A stretch of DNA of 64,000 nt from a virus, in the IMG/VR virus record IMGVR_UViG_3300009149_000019, positions 20,003 to 84,002 of that record. The stretch is one strand, 5' to 3'. Under the pieces are notes generated by a model. The model saw only the letters and a list, made by a program, of their open reading frames with translations. It was not told where the DNA came from and did no database searches. Position 1 is the stretch's first letter. Each line of letters begins with the position of its first letter. Shown here piece after piece: positions 34,462 through 43,375 of the stretch. A program made the translations under genes and the position numbers.

Positions 34462-36207
34462 ATGGAGACAAAACGAATGCTGTTTAACCAGCTACTGGCG
34501 AAAGTTCGAGAACTTATATCGGAGGGAGAGGTTGTATCTATGGTGTTTAGGGGTGATACCTTTAGAATCCTGTCTGTTGATAGGAAGTTAGGTAGAATAA
34601 AGTTCTATGATACCGGGAAAACTCTTCCCCTGAATAAAGATGGAATTTTTATCTGGAAAACTGACAGGTTTCTTGTTCCCATCTCTGGCTCCTTACTTGG
34701 GGATGTCAGGGAATTTGATGTGTGGCCAATCTTTAATGGTTCTCCTGAGTTTGCATGTACTTTGTTTAGGTCTTCTACGGGAACCCATATAGCAGACAGC
34801 ATCAAAGTACTAGTAGCATACCTAGTGGAAAGTCTAAAGAGCGCAAATCCGCATCCATCCAGGGTAGTTACGATTGATAAAAAGCTGTATGACGACAACT
34901 TTGTGTCAATTAAGAGTGCTGCCAAGACGCTCTCTGTTAACGAGGACATTGTTCTGAACGGGGCAGCCGATTGGAAGAAGAAGAAGGAACTGGGTCTTCC
35001 TTTCATTGAAAGGACACAGGGAAATGTACTTCTTTACGATGTGATTGATTATGTTAATACCGTAAAGGTTACTACTGAAGAAGCTAAAGCACTTCCTGAA
35101 AAGGAAGTCGCTACAAGAGTAGATGCGTCCAAAACGTCAATTGGTGCATTCGCATTAGAACAAAAGGAGTCAATAGCAATGAAGAGGATATCAGAAGTTG
35201 TGAAAGAAGTAGGATGCCCGTACCACAAGGTACACGGCATGGTCGCGTCAGGGAAAGTTAAGTGTGCAAGCAAGAAAGTTGTTAAGGGCAGAAATATATA
35301 TTACCTTGACGCTGATGCTGTTGACGCGGTAAAGGCTGAACTTGCTAAGGGGAACAGAAAAGGTGGCCTTAGGCCTGACCCTGAGCTAACGACCTTAAAT
35401 CAGCTGGCCAAAGAGATTAAAATCGACTACTATCATGTCAGGAAAGCAGCCGTCACCTTGGGTGTATGTCCTACAAGGGAAGATACTCAGGGTAAGAGGA
35501 CTGTTGCATACTATAATAAGGACACAATAGACATGATTAAAAGTGCCGTTCTCCTCACTACATGGAAACCGAAGACATCTCAGAGTGATGACCCTAGCCC
35601 GCGTCCTACTATGGTCCCCACGATGAAGTATGTGAAACTCCCTTGGCATGGACATAGAAGCCCATCCCCTATCGTAAAAAGCGCACGTAAGTTGGTTGTT
35701 GATATGGGTGAGACCTTTTCGAGCTTTAGCAAAAAGTGTAAACTTTCGGATGTTTGTGTGAGAAGCATTCTTCTCGGAATGAACGCCCCTCAAGAGAAGA
35801 CCATAAGAAAAATTGGAATCGGGGTCGCTATTCTCAAAAAGGAAAGAGAATGTTTAGAAAATATGGCGGATACTACTACTCCGCTAAATATGAAGAAGCC
35901 TATCATACAACCCCAGACACCAGATACTCCGGCATATGGTGACACGGTTACAGATCTCCCGAAGCCAATCAGATCCAGAAGTAAGGATCCTATTGCATCA
36001 CAAGAGTATGAGCCAATAGACCTTCAAATTGTGATGTATGGTGTCGTTGGCGGAGTCAGTGCGTGTTCTGCTATCATCGATGAAAAAATCGCAGTGCTGA
36101 CAAATACACTGAAGGCATCACCAAACAAAGAGAACCTTTCAAAAGCAATTGAGTCTTTTAGGAGGGATATTCGTAAGATAGTGGAGAATCTTAATAAGTT
36201 AGTTTAA
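34462..36207 (+). CDS. Multi-HTH DNA-binding protein
   Basis: 581 residues. At least four helix-turn-helix-like units are visible: ~153-200 (VSIKSAAKTLSVNEDIV), ~236-290 (MKRISEVVKEVGCPYHKVHG, MerR/excisionase-like with a wing), ~310-360 (TLNQLAKEIKIDYYHVRKA) and ~413-440 (ETFSSFSKKCKLSDVCVRSI, XRE-like). A Pro/Thr-rich linker and a helical C-terminus follow. The array resembles the protein at 56756. It may bind repeated DNA sites, as a transcription or packaging/partition factor. Terminator follows. Confidence 0.72.
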   Translation: METKRMLFNQLLAKVRELISEGEVVSMVFRGDTFRILSVDRKLGRIKFYDTGKTLPLNKDGIFIWKTDRFLVPISGSLLGDVREFDVWPIFNGSPEFACTLFRSSTGTHIADSIKVLVAYLVESLKSANPHPSRVVTIDKKLYDDNFVSIKSAAKTLSVNEDIVLNGAADWKKKKELGLPFIERTQGNVLLYDVIDYVNTVKVTTEEAKALPEKEVATRVDASKTSIGAFALEQKESIAMKRISEVVKEVGCPYHKVHGMVASGKVKCASKKVVKGRNIYYLDADAVDAVKAELAKGNRKGGLRPDPELTTLNQLAKEIKIDYYHVRKAAVTLGVCPTREDTQGKRTVAYYNKDTIDMIKSAVLLTTWKPKTSQSDDPSPRPTMVPTMKYVKLPWHGHRSPSPIVKSARKLVVDMGETFSSFSKKCKLSDVCVRSILLGMNAPQEKTIRKIGIGVAILKKERECLENMADTTTPLNMKKPIIQPQTPDTPAYGDTVTDLPKPIRSRSKDPIASQEYEPIDLQIVMYGVVGGVSACSAIIDEKIAVLTNTLKASPNKENLSKAIESFRRDIRKIVENLNKLV

Positions 36208-36213
36208 TGGAAT

Positions 36214-36248
36214 AGGGCTCCTTGGTATATAACTGAGGAGCCCTTTTT
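36214..36248 (+). terminator. Intrinsic terminator
   Basis: Perfect stem GGGCTCC (36215-36221) / GGAGCCC (36237-36243) followed by TTTTT, just after the multi-HTH gene. Confidence 0.85.
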
Positions 36249-36258
36249 AGGAGAAAAC

Positions 36259-36984
36259 ATGAAAGCGATTTATTTTACTCGTGGGAGGGCAAAAGAATAC
36301 TGTGAGTGCGCCATTAACATCTATACTGGTTGTGATCATGGCTGCACGTATTGCTATGGTGCGTCCGTCCTTCATATGACACGAGAAAAGTTTGCTAACC
36401 CTGTTACCAGGAATAATCTTATAAACAGTATAAAAAAAGAAGCTCCTGCATTTAAGGGCAAGGAGGTTCAGTTATGCTTTGTCACGGATCCCTATCAGGT
36501 ATTTGATCAGGAGGTTAGACTGACAAGGGAAGTTATTGAGGTTCTCCATGAAAGTGGAGTTAAGGTATCTATTTTGACAAAAGGTGGGAACAGAAGTCTG
36601 GTTGACTTCGATCTCTTTGAGAAGAATCCATCTTTATCTAAATATGGAACTACCCTGACCTTTCTGGATGAAGCTAAATCATTGGAATGGGAACCAGGGG
36701 CAGCACCTCCTGAGGAACGCATAAACGCCCTTCAGAAGGCAAAAGAGATCGGAGTGGAGACTTGGGTCAGTCTGGAGCCAGTTCTCGATCCACAGGCTGT
36801 ATACTCAATAATAGAGAGAACACACACCTTCGTGGATATGTTCAAGGTAGGAACCTGGAATTATCATGAGGACGCCAAGAAGATTGACTGGAAACTTTTT
36901 GGTACAACTGCTAAAGAACTAATGGATCATTTGGGATGTAACTACTATCTCAAAAATGATCTGGTAGAGAAGATGAACGGTTAA
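36259..36984 (+). CDS. Radical SAM protein, SplB/spore photoproduct lyase-like group
   Basis: 241 residues. N-terminal CECAINIYTGCDHGCTYCYG holds the CxxxCxxC motif binding the 4Fe-4S cluster. Next come the LCFVTDPYQ, VSILTKGG and WVSLEPVLDP strands typical of the SPL-like radical SAM group (Rv2578c type). These enzymes cleave SAM to make radicals; phage members may repair DNA or modify another target. Length matches the catalytic core only. Own terminators on both sides. Confidence 0.88.
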   Translation: MKAIYFTRGRAKEYCECAINIYTGCDHGCTYCYGASVLHMTREKFANPVTRNNLINSIKKEAPAFKGKEVQLCFVTDPYQVFDQEVRLTREVIEVLHESGVKVSILTKGGNRSLVDFDLFEKNPSLSKYGTTLTFLDEAKSLEWEPGAAPPEERINALQKAKEIGVETWVSLEPVLDPQAVYSIIERTHTFVDMFKVGTWNYHEDAKKIDWKLFGTTAKELMDHLGCNYYLKNDLVEKMNG

Positions 36985-37007
36985 ATAAGTGAAGTTACTT
37001 TATAGGA

Positions 37008-37036
37008 ATGGGCTGGAAACGTAGCCCATTTCTTTT
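37008..37036 (+). terminator. Intrinsic terminator
   Basis: ATGGGCT (37008-37014) / AGCCCAT (37023-37029), followed by TCTTTTT. Confidence 0.75.
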
Positions 37037-37048
37037 TGGAGGAAAATT

Positions 37049-37444
37049 ATGTCAAGCTTGAAAAAATATTTAGACTGTTTTATTGTATCTGTGCCTACTT
37101 TCCATGTTTATATTCCAGCTGAGCACATCATGCAGATAGGTGGGATAATTAGTGAGAAAAGTTCCAATGGAGAAACTATTTATATTATTAAACTTCATCT
37201 TAAAGACATTGACAGTCCTACGAAACTCCAAGTGGCAGACGTAGATGACGCTAGAAAGGTTATAACTCTTCTCTATAAACAGCTAAGTCGTTATCATTTA
37301 TTTAAGAATGTGATTTCCATGATGGGATCAGTTCCCCCATCAGTTTTAAAAAACATGCTGTTAAGCTTAGATGGGGAAGATCCATTAAAAGATATGATTG
37401 TTGCAACACTGTCAACTCAGGAACGAGAGGAAAATAACAAATAA
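37049..37444 (+). CDS. Hypothetical protein with shared helical module
   Basis: 131 residues behind TGGAGG. Beta-rich first half. The C-terminal ~45 residues are a good copy of the shared module (VPPSVLKNMLLSLDGEDPLK, then DMIVATLS). No other domain recognised. Confidence 0.68.
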   Translation: MSSLKKYLDCFIVSVPTFHVYIPAEHIMQIGGIISEKSSNGETIYIIKLHLKDIDSPTKLQVADVDDARKVITLLYKQLSRYHLFKNVISMMGSVPPSVLKNMLLSLDGEDPLKDMIVATLSTQEREENNK

Positions 37445-37464
37445 TTTAAGGAGGAGGATCCTTT

Positions 37465-38598
37465 ATGGTTAATGTTGACGAAATGTTTGAGACAGTTGAT
37501 GACGTTCTTAAATGTGATACGTTACTAATAGCTTTACAGCACTTGTTGATACAGGCCACCAAAGAGTCTGACTTAGATTTACTTTATAGGCTTGATTGGT
37601 TAGGGGTATATCCACGCGTTTACAACAGTAGGGTAATGCAGAATGAGCGTAACATCCCATCTACACTAGTTGTGGGATCTTCTTATATACAATTGTTTCA
37701 GGGAGCAGGACATTCCATAGCTTTTCAGAGATTATGTTTATCCGTACACCCATCTTTAGACGCAGTTAAGCATTTCTTTTTAGTATTGAACATCTCGGGC
37801 GTAGCATGTGAAACAAGAAAGGAGTGGGAAAGAAGAACAGCATCCTTTTATATGTGTAATCGAGGGTTCGATTTAGACATACTGCGTTATCTTATTGATA
37901 ATCATGGGGCAGATGTTAATGAGCCATGTAAACACTTATTAGACAATGAAACAGAGTTTACTGCGTTACAGGCGCTATGTTTCTATGGACCTAAGGACTT
38001 GTCACTCCAGGAGCTAGCAAACAGACTGTCTTTCCTATTAGAGCATGGAGCTGATATCAACAAGGCTGGTAGAGAGGATAGTGACCTGGCTTCTCCTCTT
38101 CGGCTTGCTATTCATGCCATGGCTCCCTTTGCCTTTGTGAGGAAACTTATCGAGGCGGGTGCTGATGTTAACATGATACAACAAACAAGTACTAGGTATA
38201 ACAGTCCCATTACCTATTCTATTATGGTATCGTCATACAGTGATCGTGGGAAGATAGACCTATTTCTTTTGTTTGCGGATCATGGAGTAAAGGCTGAGCA
38301 TTTTTTATACGAACATCCAGACAGACACGATCTACCTAATAAGACTCCTGTAGAGTTCGTGGTTCGCTACTACGACGGCATTTCTATCTCCCTACTGGAA
38401 AAGCGTCTGCAGAAGATGTTGGGCATTGATAATGTATCATCCTTCTTTTGTAGATGGGCAATGTTGACAAATGGTGAAGACAAGAGGAAAAGATTGATTG
38501 GAGAAAATTTCTTAAAAAGAAAAGCTGCCCAGATCAAAAGGAAGTTAAAGGAAGCCGCACGCGTAGACTTATTGGAGGTTATTGCTGGTCATGATTAA
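37465..38598 (+). CDS. Ankyrin-repeat protein
   Basis: 377 residues. Ankyrin-like units in the middle: ILRYLIDNHGADVNEP, RLSFLLEHGADINKAG, FVRKLIEAGADVNMIQ. It lacks regular repeats in the first ~130 residues. The C-terminal ~70 residues are basic and hold a weak module copy. Overlaps the next ankyrin gene, a tandem pair. Confidence 0.85.
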   Translation: MVNVDEMFETVDDVLKCDTLLIALQHLLIQATKESDLDLLYRLDWLGVYPRVYNSRVMQNERNIPSTLVVGSSYIQLFQGAGHSIAFQRLCLSVHPSLDAVKHFFLVLNISGVACETRKEWERRTASFYMCNRGFDLDILRYLIDNHGADVNEPCKHLLDNETEFTALQALCFYGPKDLSLQELANRLSFLLEHGADINKAGREDSDLASPLRLAIHAMAPFAFVRKLIEAGADVNMIQQTSTRYNSPITYSIMVSSYSDRGKIDLFLLFADHGVKAEHFLYEHPDRHDLPNKTPVEFVVRYYDGISISLLEKRLQKMLGIDNVSSFFCRWAMLTNGEDKRKRLIGENFLKRKAAQIKRKLKEAARVDLLEVIAGHD

Positions 38599-39538
38599 AA
38601 AAGAAATAAAGAAAAATTTGCTCCATGAGTTTGTAGAAAAGGCACAGAAAACCACAAACGGTTATGAGGTTATGGAATATCTGGTTACCCTTTGCGTGAC
38701 GAGTAGCCCAAATGATGTAAAAATGTGTAAGTGGTTATTAGATCAGGGCTTTAATTTTCCTGAATACCTTCTTAAAAATAGAGAAAACTTTCTGTACAGG
38801 ATTGTCGGCCGGATTAGTGATGACAACGTTGATTATATCCGTGCGTCACTGCCGATGGGGGTTATTGGTAAGTATGAGACTGTGGAAATGAAAAAGAACT
38901 CCTACAATGGCGCTTTTATCTCTAACCATCTTTCATATAATAAAACGCCAAGTATAAAAGTTGTACAATTTTTTATTGATAATGGTTGTGCCATAAATGT
39001 ACCAGTTAGAGGGACACATGATCCACCATTGTTAGTAGCTGTTTGTGAGGTTAAGCACAATTCCCTTCCTTTCGTACAACTTTTACTCAAAGCTGGTGCA
39101 GACCCAAACAACAGCTATGGGCGGCCTGATGGGGTCAGCACACTTACCCCCTTAATGGCAGCTTGTAAGATGAGGAAGGTTGACGTGGTTACTGCCTTGC
39201 TTGAGGCTGGAGCACGCATCCCTAAGGTAAAAAAAGGAGAAGACTGCCCTTTGATGCATTCTATGTTTTCTGGATGGCGGGATAACACCCAACATGGTAA
39301 GTCTGAAAGGATATTTAATATCCTTATGAAGCATGGGTATGACTCTTCTCTTCTCTACCGACCTGTTATGGAAGGACGTACTCCAATACATAATATAATA
39401 AGGTTTCGTTCTATTAAGTCACAGGCATCGACACTGAAAAAGTTATATGGCAAAAAGAGAGCATCTTCTATTGTGATGTCTTGGAGTATAGATAATCAGG
39501 AAGATAGGTATTCTGAATTACTCTCTGCTCTCTCTTGA
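38591..39538 (+). CDS. Ankyrin-repeat protein
   Basis: 315 residues from ATG 38591; TTG 38582 is an alternative, the GGAGG at 38574-38578 lying awkwardly for both. Ankyrin units: VVQFFIDNGCAINVP, FVQLLLKAGADPNNS, PLMAACKMRKVDVVTALLEAGAR, IFNILMKHGYD. The C-terminus resembles that of the preceding paralogue. Followed directly by a strong promoter. Confidence 0.87.
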   Translation: MIKKEIKKNLLHEFVEKAQKTTNGYEVMEYLVTLCVTSSPNDVKMCKWLLDQGFNFPEYLLKNRENFLYRIVGRISDDNVDYIRASLPMGVIGKYETVEMKKNSYNGAFISNHLSYNKTPSIKVVQFFIDNGCAINVPVRGTHDPPLLVAVCEVKHNSLPFVQLLLKAGADPNNSYGRPDGVSTLTPLMAACKMRKVDVVTALLEAGARIPKVKKGEDCPLMHSMFSGWRDNTQHGKSERIFNILMKHGYDSSLLYRPVMEGRTPIHNIIRFRSIKSQASTLKKLYGKKRASSIVMSWSIDNQEDRYSELLSALS

Positions 39539-39564
39539 CATCCAGTAAAGAATCCTGATATGAT
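39535..39564 (+). promoter_or_regulatory. Strong sigma-70-type promoter with extended -10
   Basis: Perfect TTGACA (39535-39540), 18 bases, TGA-TATGAT (-10 at 39559-39564). It lies 28 bases before the start codon of the protease gene and its -35 overlaps the stop of the ankyrin gene. Confidence 0.78.
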
Positions 39565-39591
39565 AGAGGCTACTATCAATAGGAGGATTCT

Positions 39592-40452
39592 ATGGAAACA
39601 TTTGCAACTGGATGGCTACCTGATTTTCCTGATATCAGAGATTACACAATGGACACTGAAGAGGTTAAACCAATTTTTGCGGCTGTCTGTAAGAATGGAA
39701 CTACCCCACAGTCTACTGTTGACTTGAGGGAATGGTTCTCTCCGGTAGAAAATCAAGGAAGTATTGGTTCGTGTACTGCACATGCAGCAATCGGTCTTCT
39801 TGAGTACTGTGAGAGACGGGCTTTTGGAAAACATGTTGATGCCTCACGGCTGTTCACCTATAAAGTGACCAGAAAACTGATGGGAGTTACAGGAGACACA
39901 GGTGCATTCTTGAGAACTGTTATGGGCGCTTTAACTATGTTTGGTGCTCCTCCAGAAAAGTTTTATCCCTATGTTGAGGCTAAGTATGATGATGAGCCTG
40001 ATCAATTTGTGTATGCGTTAGCCCGTAATTACCAGGCTACCAAGTATGTCAGATTGGATCCTCCAGGCTCAACAAGAGCACAACTAATGGAAGGGATTAA
40101 AGCTAATCTCTGTAATGGCCTTCCTTCAATGTTCGGTTTCTCCGTGTACAGATCCTTGTACAATCCAGATGTCTCTAAGAGTGGCAAGATCCCATATCCT
40201 GCAAAGGGAGAAAAGGGGGATGGTGGCCATGCTATCGTATGCTGCGGGTATATTGATGACATGGAGATCATCAATCCTTACGATATGCATAAAACTAAGG
40301 GCGCCTTCATCATAAGGAATTCTTGGGGAACTGGCTGGGGTAATCAAGGATACGGATTCCTTCCCTATGAGTATGTTGAGAAAGGTATTGCTATTGACTG
40401 GTGGACGCTTATTAATGCAGAATGGGTGGATACTAACCAGTTCGGCGTTTAG
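39592..40452 (+). CDS. Papain-family (C1) cysteine peptidase
   Basis: 286 residues. Short N-terminal PDIRDY region as in prokaryotic C1 peptidases, then the oxyanion Gln and active Cys in ENQGSIGSC (Q55, C61), catalytic His in GDGGHAIVCCGY (H213) and Asn in IIRNSWGTGWGNQGYG (N243). All catalytic residues are present. No signal peptide and no long inhibitory pro-region, so it probably acts inside the cell on host or phage proteins. It has its own strong promoter and a terminator, i.e. a single-gene unit. Confidence 0.92.
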   Translation: METFATGWLPDFPDIRDYTMDTEEVKPIFAAVCKNGTTPQSTVDLREWFSPVENQGSIGSCTAHAAIGLLEYCERRAFGKHVDASRLFTYKVTRKLMGVTGDTGAFLRTVMGALTMFGAPPEKFYPYVEAKYDDEPDQFVYALARNYQATKYVRLDPPGSTRAQLMEGIKANLCNGLPSMFGFSVYRSLYNPDVSKSGKIPYPAKGEKGDGGHAIVCCGYIDDMEIINPYDMHKTKGAFIIRNSWGTGWGNQGYGFLPYEYVEKGIAIDWWTLINAEWVDTNQFGV

Positions 40453-40475
40453 GCCAGGACACTATTAAATAATCA

Positions 40476-40505
40476 AAGGACCGGACAACTGCCCGGTCCT
40501 TTTTC
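40476..40505 (+). terminator. Intrinsic terminator
   Basis: AAAGGACCGG / CCGGTCCTTT stem with a short loop (40476-40503), followed by a T-rich tract, after the protease gene. Confidence 0.85.
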
Positions 40506-40519
40506 TTTTAGGAGGAACT

Positions 40520-40867
40520 ATGGAACTATTTTGTCCTTATTGTGGAGAGAAGACACAGTTCATTGCAGGTGTCCATGTCTCCGAGAGTTGGCTTGTATCA
40601 AATGATGGAGAGTTTACTGAACCCGTAGATAATGGAAACAATAATGTGATTAGGGGCCCGTTCGGCTTTGAGTGTGCTAACTGCCAAATGCCTGCAGTTG
40701 ATCTTGACAAGAGCTACAAAGTTGCGATAGCTGCTTATAGGAAGTATTATAAGAAATGTAATCCTCTCCCAGACTGTGCTATTAAGGAAAAATTGCTGTC
40801 GCAAGATATTTGTGAGGTAGAAAGGGAAGCATTAGCTTCTCTGTTAAAACGTAAAAGGAGAAGGTAA
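40520..40867 (+). CDS. Zinc-ribbon protein with shared helical module
   Basis: 115 residues. CPYCGEKT at residues 4-11 and ECANCQMP near 51-58 form a two-knuckle zinc ribbon. The C-terminus (CAIKEKLLSQDICEVEREAL) is a module copy ending in a basic tail KRKRRR. Function unknown. Start behind TAGGAGG. Confidence 0.75.
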   Translation: MELFCPYCGEKTQFIAGVHVSESWLVSNDGEFTEPVDNGNNNVIRGPFGFECANCQMPAVDLDKSYKVAIAAYRKYYKKCNPLPDCAIKEKLLSQDICEVEREALASLLKRKRRR

Positions 40868-41853
40868 TGGCGTCATCAAAGAAAAGTAGAAGGCACCGGG
40901 TACAGGCTTCATATGCGAGTGCACTCTTTGGGTATATACATAAAGCATCAGACGCAGTAAGAAACATGCCACAGAAAGAGAGTGACCAGCTATCTAAATG
41001 TTTTGACATTATTACGGATTGTGCTTTAGCCCTACCTGCCGATGTTAGGAAGGATATAGCACGCAAATGGCTCCAGTGGGCGCCTATTGACATGTGTCAG
41101 CCAAAAGGGCTGCTACCTCTTATTAGAGACGGATTAATACTGGGATCTGACTTACAGCATACGGGGTCTCCGTCAATCCTTTATAAAATTATAAAGTGCT
41201 TACCTAAAAAAATAGAGGCGGGTACCTTATCGGTGATCAGAGAGCTTCTATCAACTGGGGCATGTCCAAATGAGGTGTGTGACTACGTCTCTCTACTAGA
41301 GATTGCTACCACTCGCAATGTAATAGAGGTGGTAAGGCTCTTACTTGATGCTGGTGCAAATCCAGAGTGTGATACTAGGTCCGCACCGTCTCAAGAAAGG
41401 GAAGGAGGTCCAATTGATATTGCGTTATACCATGGGTTTATTGAGTGCGCCACTTTACTGTATGAGGCTGGAGCTCCTTTAGCAGTAAATGTTACTGAAG
41501 GATCACATACTCCTGTAGTAGTTGGCACTAGTTTATGTGGTCCACCTAGAACCATAAAGACAGCTATGTGTATGGCTTACTGGATTAAGCAGGAGAAGGA
41601 CCGGGGTGCTGCGGGGCATGGTATTGACAATCTAGAGTTAAACATCGTTGCACGCTTACTAGTTCAACATGTTTTAGTAAAATATCCACCAGCCCCCACG
41701 TTAAAAATTCTAAGTATTCTGTTCCCACAGAATGGTTCTTCGGTTATTAAAGCATTTACTTTAGATAAAGATCCGGCTATTAGGGAGGCTGCTGTAGCGC
41801 TTCTTATGTACAGTGATACCTATCCTAAAAATAAGTTGCAAAAGGAAAAATAG
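40867..41853 (+). CDS. Ankyrin-repeat protein
   Basis: 328 residues, start overlapping the previous stop. Basic N-terminus, helical first 110 residues, then ankyrin units VIRELLSTGACPNEV, VVRLLLDAGANPECD, IALYHGFIECATLLYEAGAP. Ends with a copy of the shared module (GSSVIKAFTLDKDPAIREAA). Confidence 0.85.
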   Translation: MASSKKSRRHRVQASYASALFGYIHKASDAVRNMPQKESDQLSKCFDIITDCALALPADVRKDIARKWLQWAPIDMCQPKGLLPLIRDGLILGSDLQHTGSPSILYKIIKCLPKKIEAGTLSVIRELLSTGACPNEVCDYVSLLEIATTRNVIEVVRLLLDAGANPECDTRSAPSQEREGGPIDIALYHGFIECATLLYEAGAPLAVNVTEGSHTPVVVGTSLCGPPRTIKTAMCMAYWIKQEKDRGAAGHGIDNLELNIVARLLVQHVLVKYPPAPTLKILSILFPQNGSSVIKAFTLDKDPAIREAAVALLMYSDTYPKNKLQKEK

Positions 41854-41894
41854 TTATGCTACTATTAAATAATAAGTTGGGGGAAGGGGAATAT

Positions 41895-42077
41895 ATGAAC
41901 AACGTACATACTGCTACAGTACAGAAAAATTTGTCGGGGATGACATCAAAAAAGCTTGTGTGTCTTTTGTGTACTACTGTGTTACCACGGGAGACGGTTA
42001 TTGAGATAGAGCGTATTCTTTCTCAGAGAAAGTCTTCTGGAAAGTTTACATTCTTTTCAGCAAAAACAAGGAGATAA
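41895..42077 (+). CDS. Small protein with shared helical module
   Basis: 60 residues from ATG 41895, behind GAAGGGG; the in-frame ATG 41856 has no site. Most of the protein is the module (TSKKLVCLLCTTVLPRETVI, EIERILSQRK). No other domain. Confidence 0.6.
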   Translation: MNNVHTATVQKNLSGMTSKKLVCLLCTTVLPRETVIEIERILSQRKSSGKFTFFSAKTRR

Positions 42078-42080
42078 ATA

Positions 42081-42272
42081 ATGCACGAAAAAATACCATT
42101 TGCTCTCCTTAACGAGGAGATCAGTGATCTTTCTGCTATGGAAGAAGCCCTTAGGGCCCTTCAGGATGATCACCCGGATGACCTTGACTTAGAGCTTACT
42201 TTGGAACAAACCATTTCCAGAAAGATATACTTGGAAAATGTGCTTGTACGACTAGTGAAGGAGGCCTCATGA
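42081..42272 (+). CDS. Small acidic helical protein
   Basis: 63 residues behind AAGGAG. Acidic, two predicted helices, no recognised family. ATGA overlap with the membrane protein that follows. Confidence 0.6.
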   Translation: MHEKIPFALLNEEISDLSAMEEALRALQDDHPDDLDLELTLEQTISRKIYLENVLVRLVKEAS

Positions 42273-42853
42273 AGGGAAGGATTTCTCGCTGGGCCTACAT
42301 TATTTTAGTACTTGTTGGTACGGCCGTTAGTGTTGGGATGAGCATCTATCTCTGTAAATGCATGCAGGTCCTTTCCATGCCCTGGCCGTGCTTCCTGTTC
42401 TTTAGTTGGGCTGTTGGTACATCAATCCCGTTTTGGATAGGTGTTACTATGAGGCGTGCTCTTTATGATCCGGATGAATCCACATATGGAAAGATTTGGG
42501 GAGATACTATGTCTGTGGGAGAGGTGTCTCTTCTCGTTAGAAGCTTACCAGACCGTTACCTCAAAGCTATAAGTTTGAGCTCAACCATTCCCCCTCTTCT
42601 GAGGGATGTAGTGGCGTTTGAGCTAGTGCTTAGAACAAAGAAGGGTACTAATGAGTATTCGGGCTTTGTTCATACTATGGTATTGGTACGTAATATATCT
42701 AAAATAGTCGAGGGGTGGGGTGTTATATTTGTAATAGGCGGATTACCTCTAATGGCCCTGGGTCTAAGTTGGCCTTTATTTGTTGGTATATCCCTCGTCT
42801 CCCTAGGTATTGGCTTTACTGTCATGTCTCCCTTCTCTTCTTTCACAATTTAA
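42269..42853 (+). CDS. Membrane protein with four predicted transmembrane segments
   Basis: 194 residues. Hydrophobic segments at about 8-27, 36-55, 149-166 and 168-188 flank a central soluble loop (~60-145). The loop contains a module copy (LPDRYLKAISLSSTIPPLLR, then DVVAFELVLR), the only one found in a membrane protein. Function unknown; an inner-membrane location is expected. Confidence 0.75.
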   Translation: MKGRISRWAYIILVLVGTAVSVGMSIYLCKCMQVLSMPWPCFLFFSWAVGTSIPFWIGVTMRRALYDPDESTYGKIWGDTMSVGEVSLLVRSLPDRYLKAISLSSTIPPLLRDVVAFELVLRTKKGTNEYSGFVHTMVLVRNISKIVEGWGVIFVIGGLPLMALGLSWPLFVGISLVSLGIGFTVMSPFSSFTI

Positions 42854-42874
42854 GATCATCCATTAGGAGGAACT

Positions 42875-43351
42875 ATGGAATCATCGTTGCATGATGTCAT
42901 GCACAGTTTTCACTATGGCCTATTTCTTGAAAAGGCCTTGATGCTTGCTACTTACTATCATAAAGGACAAGTAGACATTTCAGGGCAGCCGTACATTATG
43001 CATTTACTTAGTGTAGCTTCACGTGTAGAGACAGTAAGACAGAAAACTATTGCTGTTCTCCATGATATTCTGGAGGACACTGATATCCCTGAGCATATTC
43101 TTAGTGTCTACTTTCGATCAGACATTGTGGATGGGGTAGTGGCCTTAACAAGACGAGGGGGGGTATACTATGATGACTACATTGACGGAATTATGAATCA
43201 TTACGATCCCGATGTTGTCCTCATTAAAATTGCTGATTTGAGACATAACTGTGATCCTATCAGACTAGGAATACTGAAGGATCACGATGTAACACGTATG
43301 AATAAGTACATGAAGGCTCTTGGGAAACTTGAACAGACCCTAAGAGACTAA
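42875..43351 (+). CDS. Mesh1/SpoT-like (p)ppGpp hydrolase HD protein
   Basis: 158 residues. Hydrolase-type motifs in order: ATYYHKGQVDISGQPYIMH (first His), VLHDILEDTD (HD-x2-ED), VVALTRR and LIKIADLRHN (D-x3-N). This is the layout of metazoan/bacterial Mesh1 small alarmone hydrolases, which remove pyrophosphate from (p)ppGpp. No synthetase or ACT domain. Probably blunts the host stringent response during infection; substrate not proven. Confidence 0.85.
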   Translation: MESSLHDVMHSFHYGLFLEKALMLATYYHKGQVDISGQPYIMHLLSVASRVETVRQKTIAVLHDILEDTDIPEHILSVYFRSDIVDGVVALTRRGGVYYDDYIDGIMNHYDPDVVLIKIADLRHNCDPIRLGILKDHDVTRMNKYMKALGKLEQTLRD

Positions 43352-43375
43352 TTACCATAAGGTTAGGAGGAACCA

